From CAXTSE01 sp035554115 (GTDB taxonomy: Bacteria; Actinomycetota; Actinomycetes; Actinomycetales; Microbacteriaceae), in contig DATMIW010000071.1 of assembly GCA_035554115.1 (NCBI GenBank), forward strand, positions 1 to 64,000: a stretch of DNA of 64,000 nt. Reading direction: 5' to 3'. Positions 7,325 to 15,897 of this stretch are shown piece after piece (the first letter of the stretch is position 1; each line of letters begins with the position of its first letter). The position numbers and the translations under genes were made by a program. The notes below the pieces were generated by a model, which saw only the letters and a list, made by a program, of their open reading frames with translations, made no database searches and was not told the DNA's origin.

Positions 7325-8578
7325 CTACGGGGGGAAGACCGCCCACAGCCAGAAGATCGCGACAGGCTGCAGCCCGAGCCCGATCCAGAACGTCAGCTTG
7401 CGCCGACGCGGTGTAGCCGACAACCCCGGATGCCCGAGCAGCGGGGACAGCGGCAGCAGCATCCGGAGCAGGCTTTGCGTCGGCAGCAGCACCGCCAGCA
7501 GGTACACGATGTACATGACGGTGTAGGTCCAGATGTCGACGCCGAGCCGGCGGGTGGACGGGCGGGTCAACCAGAACGCCACGGCCAGCACGACCGCAAC
7601 GACCACTGCAACGCCCGCCCACCCGAAGATGCCGCCATAGAACAGGAACGTCGGCGTGAACGGCACGAACGCGACCGGCCCGATGAAGTCGCGCCACCAC
7701 GATAGCTCGGTCTCGAAATACGCATTCGGGTTGCCCGTGACCTGCGCGGCAAGGATCGGCCACATCAGGGTCGCAGCAGTGATCAACACGATCGTGCTGC
7801 CGACGATGATCCATTCGCTGGGCAAAATGCGCTGCCGACGCGCCAAGCGCACAATGCCCTGGATGCCGAGGGCCGCCGCCAGCGCGATCGCACCCGGGCG
7901 GGTCACCGACGCCACCAACGCGAACGGCAGCATCACCAGATAGTGCCGCGACACGAGGGCCGCCAGCGCGCAGAACATCAGGAAGAGGAACAGCCCTTCG
8001 GCGTATCCGAGCTGCAGCAGGAAGCTGAGCGGCCCGAACGCGAAGAACAGAGCACCGGCAAGAGCCTGCTGGGGGGCGAAGTGCTGGATCAGCATCCGGT
8101 GCAGGGCGAGGGTGGCAAGGGCGCCGCAGATGACGGCGACAGCGATCGACGCCGCCAGAAATTCGAGCCCGGTCACGGCCATGACGCCGCGAACAATCCA
8201 CGGGAAGACGGGGAAGAACGCCCAGGTGTTGTAGGCCACGTCGCCGCTGGGCGTCAGGGGCAGTTCGCTCGGGTACCCGTGCAGGGCAAGTGCGCGGTAC
8301 CACGCCGCATCCCATGCCGAGAGAAACCCGGCGAAGCTGTTGTCGTTGATGCGATCGTCGAAGTGCGCAATCGACGAGTTGTGCGTGAGAGCCCAGATCC
8401 CGGCGAGGAAACCGGTGGACAGGATGCGCGCCACGACATAGCCGGCCAACAGGAACAGCCAGGCCGGCACAGTCGTCGTGCCGCGGAGTCGGACACGCGG
8501 TGCGGGAACCCAACCGATCCGCGGATGGGATTGGCCACGTGCGAGGGCGACGTCTCCCGAGATGTTCGCCTGTGTCAC
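7325..8578 (-). CDS. PIG-V-like mannosyltransferase, GT-C fold
   Basis: A 417-residue polytopic membrane protein with about nine hydrophobic spans. The WDAAWYRALALHGYP loop after the first span holds the acidic residue of a GT-C glycosyltransferase site, and FFPVFPWIVR follows as in PIG-V-type mannosyltransferases. Such enzymes use polyprenyl-phosphate mannose on the outer face of the membrane, for lipoglycan or protein mannosylation. The start is GTG 8576-8578 with a weak ribosome site. It is 16 bp upstream of the NYN gene start on the same strand, but the NYN gene has its own promoter. Acceptor substrate is unknown. Confidence 0.82.
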   Translation of the reverse strand: MTQANISGDVALARGQSHPRIGWVPAPRVRLRGTTTVPAWLFLLAGYVVARILSTGFLAGIWALTHNSSIAHFDDRINDNSFAGFLSAWDAAWYRALALHGYPSELPLTPSGDVAYNTWAFFPVFPWIVRGVMAVTGLEFLAASIAVAVICGALATLALHRMLIQHFAPQQALAGALFFAFGPLSFLLQLGYAEGLFLFLMFCALAALVSRHYLVMLPFALVASVTRPGAIALAAALGIQGIVRLARRQRILPSEWIIVGSTIVLITAATLMWPILAAQVTGNPNAYFETELSWWRDFIGPVAFVPFTPTFLFYGGIFGWAGVAVVVAVVLAVAFWLTRPSTRRLGVDIWTYTVMYIVYLLAVLLPTQSLLRMLLPLSPLLGHPGLSATPRRRKLTFWIGLGLQPVAIFWLWAVFPP

Positions 8579-8649
8579 CTGCTTATCGTTGCAGATCGCG
8601 AACGGTGCAGATGCCCGGACGCTGCCCCGAAAACGCCGAACCCCGAGAG

Positions 8650-9444
8650 CTACGACGCGAGGAACTCGAGGGCGCGCGTGCGGAACTCGCGAGAGGTGGG
8701 GGCGTTGAAGTGGTTGCGCCCGGGAATCTCGTAGAACTCGCCCAGCGGTGCCGCGTTCGCAAGGGCTCGGGAACGTTCGAGAATCGAGTCCTCGGTGCCG
8801 GTGGCAAACAGGATGCGTTGCGTCGGCGGATTTTCCGGGTCCGGCGAGGAGCCCTGCCGCATCCCCTCAACAAGCGCAACGAGCGCCGTGAGATCGTTGC
8901 CCGGCACGCCTCCGGCCATCGTCAGGTAGGCGTTGGTCATGCGGTCGGTGACCGGGGTTCCGTCCGCGATGTACGCTCGCGCGGCGGGCACATCGAAACT
9001 CGTGAGAGGGAGGCCGTCGGGAATCCCCCCGAGGACAGCTTTGGTGATGTGCGTCGTCAGTTCGAGCGACGAGGCCCACCCGACACGCCCACCCAGCGAG
9101 TAGCCGACGAAGGTGATCTCGTCGAGCAGATAGGTGTCGATCACGGCGTTCACATCGTCGACCAGCAGCTTCATCGAATACGCGGCGGGGTCGTGAGGCT
9201 TGTCGCTCGCACCGTGACCGCGCTGGTCGATGGCGATCACACGGTATCCGGCGCGGCCCAGCTCGCGGACCCACCCCGTCGCGTGCCAGTTGGCGAGAGC
9301 AGAGGATGCGAAACCATGTACCGCGAGGACGACCGGAGCGTTCTCGTCGAGCTCGGAATGTCGGGCGAAATCGTAGGTGGCGATGTGCAGGCCATCGTGT
9401 GACATAACAGCTTGCGCCTCGGGGGCTGTGGGAACGAGAGGCAT
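8650..9444 (-). CDS. Alpha/beta hydrolase
   Basis: A 264-residue alpha/beta hydrolase. The oxyanion-hole motif is AVHGFASS, the nucleophile elbow GYSLGG carries a normal Ser, the acid is expected in the FATGTEDSIL segment, and GRNHFNAP supplies the histidine. The IDQRGHGASDKP turn is typical of the MhpC/BioH-like branch. Three in-frame ATGs are available; 9442-9444 is chosen because TACCAT lies 7 nt upstream, as in other leaderless genes here. Substrate unknown. It serves as an internal contrast to the two Ser-lacking relatives at 34.9 and 38.2 kb. Confidence 0.85.
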   Translation of the reverse strand: MPLVPTAPEAQAVMSHDGLHIATYDFARHSELDENAPVVLAVHGFASSALANWHATGWVRELGRAGYRVIAIDQRGHGASDKPHDPAAYSMKLLVDDVNAVIDTYLLDEITFVGYSLGGRVGWASSLELTTHITKAVLGGIPDGLPLTSFDVPAARAYIADGTPVTDRMTNAYLTMAGGVPGNDLTALVALVEGMRQGSSPDPENPPTQRILFATGTEDSILERSRALANAAPLGEFYEIPGRNHFNAPTSREFRTRALEFLAS

Positions 9445-9499
9445 GATTTCGATGGTAGCGGCGCGCGAACCGGCCTTCGCCACGCGCCGTAGCACGACG

Positions 9500-11617
9500 T
9501 TATGCGACGCCGACCCAGAGCCCGTCGCGGGCCCGCATCATGCCGACATACAGTTCGCGCCGCTGCAACACCCGACGTTCGGCCGCGGTCTCGTCGGGGT
9601 CGACCACACCCGCGGTGACCAGGTGCGGCGGAGTGCGCGCAACGAGGGTCTGCGCGAATTCCAGGCCCTTGGCCCGCTTGATGGTGCCGACCTTGACAGC
9701 CTCGACGGGGTATCCGTCGTAGTCCTTGAGCAGGATCGAGGCGATGCCGGCCTCGGCGAGGGTCTCGGCTACCTCGGCCGCGTGCCATGAGTACAGAGCT
9801 AGAACTCCAATGTCGCCGAGCGAGGTGCCGCTTTCGGCGACGAGCCGTCGAATGTGTTCGACGAGCGCGCGATCATGGGCGGCGCGCGCGGGGAACACCG
9901 TGTAGATCGGCGGGTTTCCTTCGCGCTCGACGGTCGGGGGTGTGACCTGGGTCACGACGGTCTCGATATCGGGGGTGAGGTCGCCCGCGAGCAGACCTGC
10001 AGCGAACTGGGCGATTTCCTTTGTTGTGCGCTGGTTGCTCCCCAGCACGACCGAGCGACCCTGGATGTCGACGCCCGCCTCGGCCAGCGTGTAGCCGCCG
10101 GGGTAAATGGTCTGCTGCCCGTCGGTGATGAGGGTCAGACCATCCGGACGATCGCCGACAAGCGAGTGCAGCATCCGGATCATGGAGCACGACATGTCTT
10201 GCGCTTCATCGACGATGACCGCGGCATAGCTCGTGAGGGGCTCGGATGCGAGAGACGATTCGGCTTCGAGGATCACGTCCTCCCAGTCAAAGATCTCGCG
10301 CTCGTGCAGGGCCGCCTCGTAGCGGTGATACAGGTTCCAGAGCTCAGCACGCTGCGGCGTGGTGAGCTGCCGCCGACGACCGAGGCGCGGCAGCTCGGCG
10401 TATGCGCCGAAGTCGGTGAGGCCGCGGCCTTTCAGCACGTGACGGATCTCGTCGTGCCAGTAGCCGGGCGTCGCATCGAGTCGGCCGAGTTCGCCGTCTT
10501 TTCCGTCCCGGTTCCACAGATCTTTGAAGATGCGGTCAGCAGTCGTCGCATCGATATCGAGGGGACCGTGGCGTTCGGTGAGCACGTCGCGGGCGAACTC
10601 ATGCACGCCACGGAAATCGATCTGGTTGGCGACATCGGGTGCGAGGCGTTCCATCAACGCTCGCAGTCGCTTCGGCAGGGTGCGCACATAGCTTGTGACC
10701 AGCACACGCCCTCCGGTGGAGCGGGCCAGGTAGGCGGCGCGATGCAGGGCGACGACCGATTTTCCGGTACCTGCGCCGCCGCTGATGCGGGACGGGCCGG
10801 CGAAACTTGTGCGCACGAGCTGAGCTTGCTCGGGGGTCAGGAACGTCATCCACTCGTCGACAGGCGCTCGTTGCAGGCCTTCGGAGAGAGCCATGCGCAC
10901 CTGCTCAGCGGTGAGCCGCTCCGTTTGGGGAGCACCGGGGGTCGGGATGCCGGTTGTCTCCTTCTCCCATGCCGCAATCGGCGGGCGGGTGGCGGCATCC
11001 ACCTCGAACGGGGTGGACTCGGCGGGCGGGAAGTACTCGGCCAGGGCATTGCGAACCGTGGCGACCTGCAGGGGTGTTAGACGCTGACCGAGGCGAGCGA
11101 TTTCGGTGACGGCAGCCGCCTCGCTGAGGATCTGGACGCCAAAAAGTGTGGTGCGGGGGACGAAGGGGCTGGCGAATGCCGCAATCGCGCGTACCTCGCC
11201 TGCTGCGAGTCCGATTTCGGCGAGCAGTCGCTGGGTGGAATAGACGAGGTCGGCCAGGCGGGCGATGGCGTCCCGAGGATCGGTGGCTTCGGCGGCCTCC
11301 GTGGTCTCTGTCTCGGGGGTCTCTGTCTTGGGGGTCGGGGCGGCGCGCCACGAACTCGCCTCGACGATGATGACGCCACCGGGTCCGACGAGAACGAGGT
11401 CAATTGTTGCGTCACGCGATCCGGGCCACTGTCGGTCAGTCAGCAGGGCGTAGCCGAGGGATTCCAGCTCGAGAAGGGTCTGGGCGAGCCGCGTACGAAC
11501 GCGAGGGGCCTGCTCGAATGCGCGGGCGATTGTTGTCGCAAGTCCGGCACGCCGGGCCAGCTCGTCGGCCAGGGCACGCTGGCGAGCGGCCTCGTGCGCG
11601 GCCACGTCGGCTGCCAC
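9500..11617 (-). CDS. UvrD-like superfamily I helicase with N-terminal NERD-like domain
   Basis: A 705-residue protein. An N-terminal nuclease-related (NERD-like) domain (about 45-195) contains IDLVLVGPGGVIIVEASSW, in which the usual E-x-K nuclease lysine is replaced by Ser. Superfamily I helicase motifs follow: Walker A GGAGTGKSVVAL (about residue 280), VIVDEAQDMS (motif II), LGSNQRTTKEIAQ (motif III/IV region) and VKVGTIKRAKGLEF (motif V). GTG 11615-11617 has an AGGAGG site 6 nt upstream. Probably a DNA repair or RNA-polymerase-associated ATP-dependent helicase of the actinobacterial NERD-helicase class; exact role unknown. Confidence 0.85.
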   Translation of the reverse strand: MAADVAAHEAARQRALADELARRAGLATTIARAFEQAPRVRTRLAQTLLELESLGYALLTDRQWPGSRDATIDLVLVGPGGVIIVEASSWRAAPTPKTETPETETTEAAEATDPRDAIARLADLVYSTQRLLAEIGLAAGEVRAIAAFASPFVPRTTLFGVQILSEAAAVTEIARLGQRLTPLQVATVRNALAEYFPPAESTPFEVDAATRPPIAAWEKETTGIPTPGAPQTERLTAEQVRMALSEGLQRAPVDEWMTFLTPEQAQLVRTSFAGPSRISGGAGTGKSVVALHRAAYLARSTGGRVLVTSYVRTLPKRLRALMERLAPDVANQIDFRGVHEFARDVLTERHGPLDIDATTADRIFKDLWNRDGKDGELGRLDATPGYWHDEIRHVLKGRGLTDFGAYAELPRLGRRRQLTTPQRAELWNLYHRYEAALHEREIFDWEDVILEAESSLASEPLTSYAAVIVDEAQDMSCSMIRMLHSLVGDRPDGLTLITDGQQTIYPGGYTLAEAGVDIQGRSVVLGSNQRTTKEIAQFAAGLLAGDLTPDIETVVTQVTPPTVEREGNPPIYTVFPARAAHDRALVEHIRRLVAESGTSLGDIGVLALYSWHAAEVAETLAEAGIASILLKDYDGYPVEAVKVGTIKRAKGLEFAQTLVARTPPHLVTAGVVDPDETAAERRVLQRRELYVGMMRARDGLWVGVA

Positions 11618-11728
11618 GGGGAACCTCCTGATGTGCGGCGCTCGGGGTCACGCCGGACAACCAGTCTGTCCCCCCTGATGGGTTCGGGGTACCCCGCGTT
11701 GTGGGGCTTAAGGGGGACAGTATGAGGG

Positions 11729-12196
11729 TTACACCTCGACGATGCGATGTGTCACAAGGTCTGCGGAGGCGCGGGTGAGAACGCCGTTAGCGACGCCGGG
11801 GCTGGCGGCATCCCAGATTTCGACTGTGGACACATCGACGCGGAGGAGCGCGACCCGCGGGTCTGTCGGGCCGCTGTCAAACCAGGATTCGGCCCAGGGG
11901 CTCCAGAACTTCTCAATGAGTGCCGCATCCCGCACAACACTGCCGGTGCCGCTGAACGACAGATGACCTTTGCCGTCGCCTACAGCCACATTGACCTCGG
12001 GATGATGGGCAATGTCGGCGGTCTTGGGGCTCGGGTCTTCTGTGAAGAAGAACAGCGTGTTGGTGAAGTTCTCGGGGTCGAGAATCGCGAGCGGTCGACT
12101 ATGCAGTGCGTGCCCGGATGACCGGGTCGTGACGTGCGCATAATGCGCCGCTTTCAGTATTTTCCGGATGGTTTCGCTGGCATCGTTGTCACTCAT
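11729..12196 (-). CDS. Pyridoxamine 5'-phosphate oxidase family protein (general stress type)
   Basis: A 155-residue split-barrel flavin/F420-binding fold protein. MSDNDASETIRKILKAAHYA leads into the sheet THxxxGHALHSRPLA, here seen as TTRSSGHALHSRPLA; LFFFTEDPSPKTADI and VNVAVGDGKGHLSFSGTG complete the barrel, matching the general stress protein 26-like PPOX subfamily. The C-terminal TVEIWDA is also typical. These proteins bind FMN, FAD or F420; direct pyridoxine function is unlikely. It stands alone. Confidence 0.85.
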   Translation of the reverse strand: MSDNDASETIRKILKAAHYAHVTTRSSGHALHSRPLAILDPENFTNTLFFFTEDPSPKTADIAHHPEVNVAVGDGKGHLSFSGTGSVVRDAALIEKFWSPWAESWFDSGPTDPRVALLRVDVSTVEIWDAASPGVANGVLTRASADLVTHRIVEV

Positions 12197-12268
12197 GCAT
12201 TGACCGTGGCACGGCTTGAGGCCGATGGAGCGAATACCCAGGAAAGGGACAGATTCCCCGAGAGCGAC

Positions 12269-12706
12269 TCAGCCGCGGAGCAGTGCGAGAGTCTTCTCCA
12301 GGCGCCGAGCGCGTGTCTCGGCGGCCTTCGCCTCCGTGATTGAGCGGGCATGTTCCTTGCGGTGGCTATAAGGCAGGGCCTCCCATGCGGCGGCTGCCAC
12401 CGGGTCAGCGGCGAGAGCCTCGGCCAGGTCGCTGGGCACCTCGACTTCGCGCGGGGCGTCGTCGCGTTCAACAGTCAGCTCAACGGTGTCGCCGCCCGCA
12501 ACACCCGCGGCTTCGCGATGCGCTTTAGACAGGGGAATGAGGTTCTTGCCACCCATGACGGCGGTTGTGCTGCCGTAGCTGTATCCGCCGGGGAGAGTGA
12601 CGAGCACCGGCACGCGTTTGCCGCCGAGCGAGGCGACAACGTCATCCGGAATTTCGATGCCGACGTTGTTTCCCTGGAGGAGCAGCGTTGTGGTGAAAGT
12701 GGGCAT
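12269..12706 (-). CDS. YdeI/OmpD-associated and DUF1905 family protein
   Basis: A 145-residue protein with an N-terminal DUF1905 beta-barrel (about 1-85: FTTTLLLQGNNVGIEIPDDV and GKRVPVLVTLPGGYSYGSTT) followed by a YdeI-type helical region (VPSDLAEALAADPVAAAAWE and YSHRKEHARSITEAKAAETR). Both parts commonly occur together in actinobacteria. It is cytoplasmic with no established biochemical role. No neighbours on the same strand are close enough to suggest an operon. Confidence 0.85.
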   Translation of the reverse strand: MPTFTTTLLLQGNNVGIEIPDDVVASLGGKRVPVLVTLPGGYSYGSTTAVMGGKNLIPLSKAHREAAGVAGGDTVELTVERDDAPREVEVPSDLAEALAADPVAAAAWEALPYSHRKEHARSITEAKAAETRARRLEKTLALLRG

Positions 12707-12783
12707 GGTTCATTCCACACCCTCAGATGGGACCGCGTCGAGACCTGCTCAGGAGGTCGCTCACCCCTCGCTAGGCTGTGGGC

Positions 12784-12957
12784 ATGAAGGTTTTCGTCTT
12801 CCTGGTCGCGCTCGCATTCTTCGTGGGCTCCTTCCTCCTCTTCGGTTATGCATTCGCTGTTGAGGAGCAGTACCGTCTGGCGGTCTTCGGGTCCGGCATC
12901 CTTGCGGTTGCCGTGTCACTCGCGATTCCGTTCCACCTTCTCGGGAAGACCGACTAG
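12784..12957 (+). CDS. Small two-span membrane protein (57 aa)
   Basis: A 57-residue frame from ATG 12784 to TAG 12957. Two hydrophobic segments (about 2-25, KVFVFLVALAFFVGSFLLFG, and 32-52, LAVFGSGILAVAVSLAIPF) are separated by a short polar loop EEQYR. The leaderless -10 TAGGCT lies exactly 6 nt before the ATG, supporting real expression. The family is unknown. It is convergent with the FBP-like gene, with a hairpin between them. Confidence 0.65.
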   Translation: MKVFVFLVALAFFVGSFLLFGYAFAVEEQYRLAVFGSGILAVAVSLAIPFHLLGKTD

Positions 12958-12968
12958 CTTCGGCCAAC

Positions 12969-12982
12969 GGCCGCTTCGCGGC
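12969..12982. terminator. Possible bidirectional hairpin terminator between convergent genes
   Basis: GGCCGCTTCGCGGC contains a stem GCCGC/GCGGC with a tight UUC(G) loop, situated between the stops of two convergent genes. It has no U-tract, and its core equals that of the dispersed repeat at 1591. Confidence 0.35.
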
Positions 12983-12998
12983 ACGGCCCGTGATCGCT

Positions 12999-13490
12999 CT
13001 AGCTGTGCTGCAGCACGCGAGCGACGAATGCGTCGACTCGGGTGCTCAGCACCTGGGCGCGGCGGGCGATCACCTCGGTGGGCGACGGCAGCATTTCGTA
13101 TTGCGGGGGCGCGATCCGAATCAGTAGCGAGCAGGCGAGGTCAGCGCAGATATAAGTGCCCACCGAATCGCCACGCTCTCCCGCTTTGCCCGCGCGGGCC
13201 GCGCTGAACATGGTGACCTGGGTCGCGGGCTGAGGCGTATTGCACAGCGAACAGACGGCCGCTCCGGGACGCAAGCGCACATCTGAGGCGCGCAGCACGA
13301 TCCCGACAGGCTCTTCGCCGCGCCAATACACGAGATAGCCGCGCTGCGGGGAGCCGGGGTCGCGCCAGCCGAGGTATTCGCGGTCTCCCCAGACGGTTTC
13401 GTGCAGCCCGGGGAGAGGCATGGTCGCGGCATCCTCCGGGCCGGCGTTCACAAGACAGCCCCGGATGTCGGCTTCGGTCAGTTCTTTCAT
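12999..13490 (-). CDS. FBP-domain protein (EF-G-binding zinc finger type)
   Basis: A 163-residue protein. The C-terminal part carries CSLCNT and, after about 30 residues, CADLAC, four cysteines suited for a treble-clef zinc site as in the FBP_C (fusidic-acid resistance/EF-G-binding) family. The region between (VTMFSAARAGKAGERGDSVG) fits the family loop. The start is placed at ATG 13488-13490 (MKELTEADIRGCLVNA), as the preceding ten residues lack a family match. Homologues bind the ribosomal translocase EF-G; the present protein may do the same, but resistance to fusidic acid is not implied. Confidence 0.82.
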   Translation of the reverse strand: MKELTEADIRGCLVNAGPEDAATMPLPGLHETVWGDREYLGWRDPGSPQRGYLVYWRGEEPVGIVLRASDVRLRPGAAVCSLCNTPQPATQVTMFSAARAGKAGERGDSVGTYICADLACSLLIRIAPPQYEMLPSPTEVIARRAQVLSTRVDAFVARVLQHS

Positions 13491-13524
13491 GCTGCGTTCC
13501 AGCCTAAGCGCGCCGCGCACGCGG

Positions 13525-14166
13525 TCAGAGGCCGCGGTCCACCATGTCGATCAGACGGGATGCCGTGACCGTCAGGCTGTCGTCATCAAGATCTCGCAGC
13601 GGACCTTCAAGAAAGAGCATCGCCAGGCCGTGGACCGATGACCACGCAAGGAGTTCGGCACCGGGGCGGCGCTCCTCGGGCAGGGCCCCTGCCGCGACCA
13701 GCTCGTCGAGCGCGACCCCCAGCAGCTCGAAGGGGGTGCGTCCGCCCGGGCCGGCTTTGTCGGGGCTGAGCGCCGTGGCCAGGTCGGCCGGAACGGTGAA
13801 GGCCGTGCGGAAGAGTCCGGGTTCGTCACGGGCAAATTGGAGGTAACCCACCCCGACGGCGCGCAGGTGGGCGTGCGCCTGCGTGACGGCATCGAGCGAG
13901 GCGGGCGTGCGATCCCATTCCGCTTCGATAGCGGCCGCTGCGCTGCGGAGGGCACTGTCACTGACGGCATTCACGAGGGCCGTGCGATCGGCGAAATGTC
14001 GGTATGCGGCGTTGGGGGACACTCCGGCGCGACGGGTCGCTTCGCGCAGCACAACCGCATCCGGACCCCCTGCGCGGGCGAGCTCGACACCGGCCTCGAG
14101 CAGCGCCTGTCGGAGGTCGCCATGACGATAGCTTGAGCGCTGGACGCGCGTGGGTGCGTGTGACAT
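13525..14166 (-). CDS. TetR family transcriptional repressor
   Basis: A 213-residue regulator. The N-terminal helix-turn-helix is well formed (YRHGDLRQALLEAGVELA and VLREATRRAGVSPNAAYRHF), with a C-terminal ligand domain of the TetR_C WHG type (about 90-200; FRTAFTVP, ELVAAGALPEERRPGAEL). The second ATG (14164-14166) is chosen because a leaderless -10 TACGCT sits 7 nt upstream within a palindromic operator (14167-14183), so the gene is probably autorepressed. The divergent VOC-MFS-methyltransferase genes are candidate targets, as is the reductase at 3433, whose promoter has the same operator. Confidence 0.9.
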   Translation of the reverse strand: MSHAPTRVQRSSYRHGDLRQALLEAGVELARAGGPDAVVLREATRRAGVSPNAAYRHFADRTALVNAVSDSALRSAAAAIEAEWDRTPASLDAVTQAHAHLRAVGVGYLQFARDEPGLFRTAFTVPADLATALSPDKAGPGGRTPFELLGVALDELVAAGALPEERRPGAELLAWSSVHGLAMLFLEGPLRDLDDDSLTVTASRLIDMVDRGL

Positions 14167-14183
14167 TGTGGACAGCGTACACA
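14167..14183. promoter_or_regulatory. TetR-type operator, copy 2
   Basis: TGTGGACAGCGTACACA, identical to 3987-4003. It directly abuts the TetR start codon and contains the minus-strand -10 TACGCT. It also lies about 43 bp upstream of the divergent VOC gene start, where it could overlap that promoter. Confidence 0.65.
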
Positions 14184-14225
14184 AGACGCATTGGAATCGA
14201 TCAACCGGAATCGAAGGAGACCCTC

Positions 14226-14609
14226 ATGGTTGCCATCTCAGGCGGATACAGCGGATTCTCGGTAGACGATTTGGATGCGGCGCTCGCCTTCTACAGCGGC
14301 ACGCTGGGTCTCGACTGTCGCCACGAAGAAAACGGCAACGGCCTCACGCTGCATCTCGGCACAACGGTGGTCTTCATCTACCCCAAGCCGAATCACGAAC
14401 CGGCGAGCTACACCGCGCTCTATCTCGAGGTGCCCGATATCGACGTTGCTGTCGATGAGCTGGAGGCCGCTGGCATTGAGCTCGAGCGCTACGAGGGAAT
14501 GCCCCACGACGAGCGCGGCATTCTGCGCGGGATCGCCGCCCATCGTGGTCCCGATATCGCCTGGTTTACCGACCCTGCCCGAAACATCATTGCCGTTCTG
14601 CATGGCTGA
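14226..14609 (+). CDS. VOC (glyoxalase/bleomycin resistance) family protein
   Basis: A 127-residue protein of the vicinal oxygen chelate fold with two beta-alpha-beta-beta-beta modules: YSGFSVDDLDAALAFYSGTL at the N-terminus and YLEVPDIDVAVDELEAAGIE in the middle, ending ITDPARN-like in WFTDPARNIIAVLHG. A ribosome site (GAAGGAGA, 7 nt upstream) fixes the ATG. Members range from metal-dependent lyases or dioxygenases to antibiotic-binding proteins. Its context with a TetR repressor and an MFS exporter suggests drug binding or small-molecule detoxification. Confidence 0.85.
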   Translation: MVAISGGYSGFSVDDLDAALAFYSGTLGLDCRHEENGNGLTLHLGTTVVFIYPKPNHEPASYTALYLEVPDIDVAVDELEAAGIELERYEGMPHDERGILRGIAAHRGPDIAWFTDPARNIIAVLHG

Positions 14610-15897
14610 TCGGCGCCGTCTTCCCCCTGCCCTCCGCCCTTTCCGAATCGGGCAATATCGCATCCTGACGGTCGCGCTCGTGCTGTCCATGCTGGGTGCG
14701 GGCACCTGGCTGGTCGCTGTCGTCTTTGAGGTCCGCGCGCTCGGTGGTGGCCCGATTGAGCTCTCGTTTATTGCGACAGCAGCGGCGGTCGGCATTCTGG
14801 TCGCCGTTGTTTTCGGAGGGGTGGTCGCCGACCGGGTACCGCAAAAGCGAATCCTCGTGACCGTCGAGGCCACCAAGACGGTCACGATCGTGGTCATTGC
14901 CACATTGGCCCTCACCGGCAACATTGAGGTGTGGCATCTTGCCGTGGCCGGGGTGGTTCTCGGCCTCGCCGACGGCTTCTTCTATCCCGCCTATTCAGCG
15001 CTGCTGCCATCCGTGCTGCCCGCCGACGAGCTGTTGGCAGCCAACGGCATCGAGGGGATGCTGCGGCCGACCATCATGCAGGCGCTCGGCCCGGTGGTCG
15101 CCGCGGCGGCTGTCGCCGTTGCATCTCCTGCCCTCGCGTTCGCGATTGTGGGAGTCGCGCAGGCTCTCGCCGTGGCGGGGTTGCTCTTTCTGCGACCGAC
15201 GCGTGTGCGGCGTGACTTCGATGAGGCCGAGCAACAGAGGCACCCGGTTGTTGGGTTCGTCGTCGACCTTCGAGAGGGTGTGCGCTACATCGCGAAGACA
15301 CGGTGGTTGCTCGCGAGTCTGCTGAGCGCATCCGTGATCGTGTTCTTCATCATGGGTCCGATCGAGGTGCTGTTGCCCTTCGCGGTGACAGAACAGACCG
15401 GCGGGGGTGCCGCGGAGTTCGCCTTTGTGCTGGCCGCGTTCGGGGCGGGCGGCGCGATCAGCTCGATCGTCGTCGCATCCGTGCGGTTACCGCGTCGATA
15501 TCTCACCGTCATGCTGATCGCGTGGGGTCTCGCCTCCGCGCCGCTCGCCGTGATTGGCGTGACCGACCAGCTGTGGGTCATGGCGCTCGCGGTGTTCACG
15601 GTGGGCGTCGGCTTCGGCGTGGCCCAGGTGATCTGGGGAACCATCCTCCAGCGGCGCGTGCCGCCGGCCTTACTCGGGCGCATCTCGAGTCTCGACTTCT
15701 TTACAACTCTTGTGTTCATGCCGGTATCTATGGCCCTCGCGGGCCCGATCGGCGAAGCTATCGGGTTCGCCCCGACCTTCCTGCTAGCCGGGTTGGCACC
15801 TCCTGTGGTCACGGTTGTGGTGATCTTTGTCGCCCGGCTCGGTCGCGACGAGATAGCGAATCCGCTTCGCTCTGACCCAGTTCTCGGCGCCTCATGA
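14602..15897 (+). CDS. MFS transporter, efflux type
   Basis: A 431-residue polytopic protein with about 12 membrane segments and the MFS loop motif between spans 2 and 3 (GGVVADRVPQKRI). The layout matches the MFS_3/enterobactin-exporter-like subfamily, which exports small molecules by proton antiport. The ATG at 14602 overlaps the VOC stop by 8 bp, and the end overlaps the next gene, so translation is coupled. Together with the TetR gene divergent from the operon it suggests inducible drug or metabolite efflux; substrate unknown. Confidence 0.88.
   Translation: MADRRRLPPALRPFRIGQYRILTVALVLSMLGAGTWLVAVVFEVRALGGGPIELSFIATAAAVGILVAVVFGGVVADRVPQKRILVTVEATKTVTIVVIATLALTGNIEVWHLAVAGVVLGLADGFFYPAYSALLPSVLPADELLAANGIEGMLRPTIMQALGPVVAAAAVAVASPALAFAIVGVAQALAVAGLLFLRPTRVRRDFDEAEQQRHPVVGFVVDLREGVRYIAKTRWLLASLLSASVIVFFIMGPIEVLLPFAVTEQTGGGAAEFAFVLAAFGAGGAISSIVVASVRLPRRYLTVMLIAWGLASAPLAVIGVTDQLWVMALAVFTVGVGFGVAQVIWGTILQRRVPPALLGRISSLDFFTTLVFMPVSMALAGPIGEAIGFAPTFLLAGLAPPVVTVVVIFVARLGRDEIANPLRSDPVLGAS

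Noticed and set aside
7011..8513. Minus-strand frame of 500 codons overlapping the NYN and PIG-V genes
   Set aside because: Arg/Cys/Ala-rich product without hydrophobic spans or motifs; the overlapping frames encode recognisable proteins.
9854..11080. Plus-strand open frame of 408 codons opposite the helicase gene
   Set aside because: Antisense shadow; the helicase frame has intact Walker and DEAQD motifs.
14275..14601. N-terminal extension of the MFS gene by 109 codons
   Set aside because: The extension overlaps the VOC gene out of frame and is Ser/Arg-rich; the transporter starts naturally at ATG 14602.
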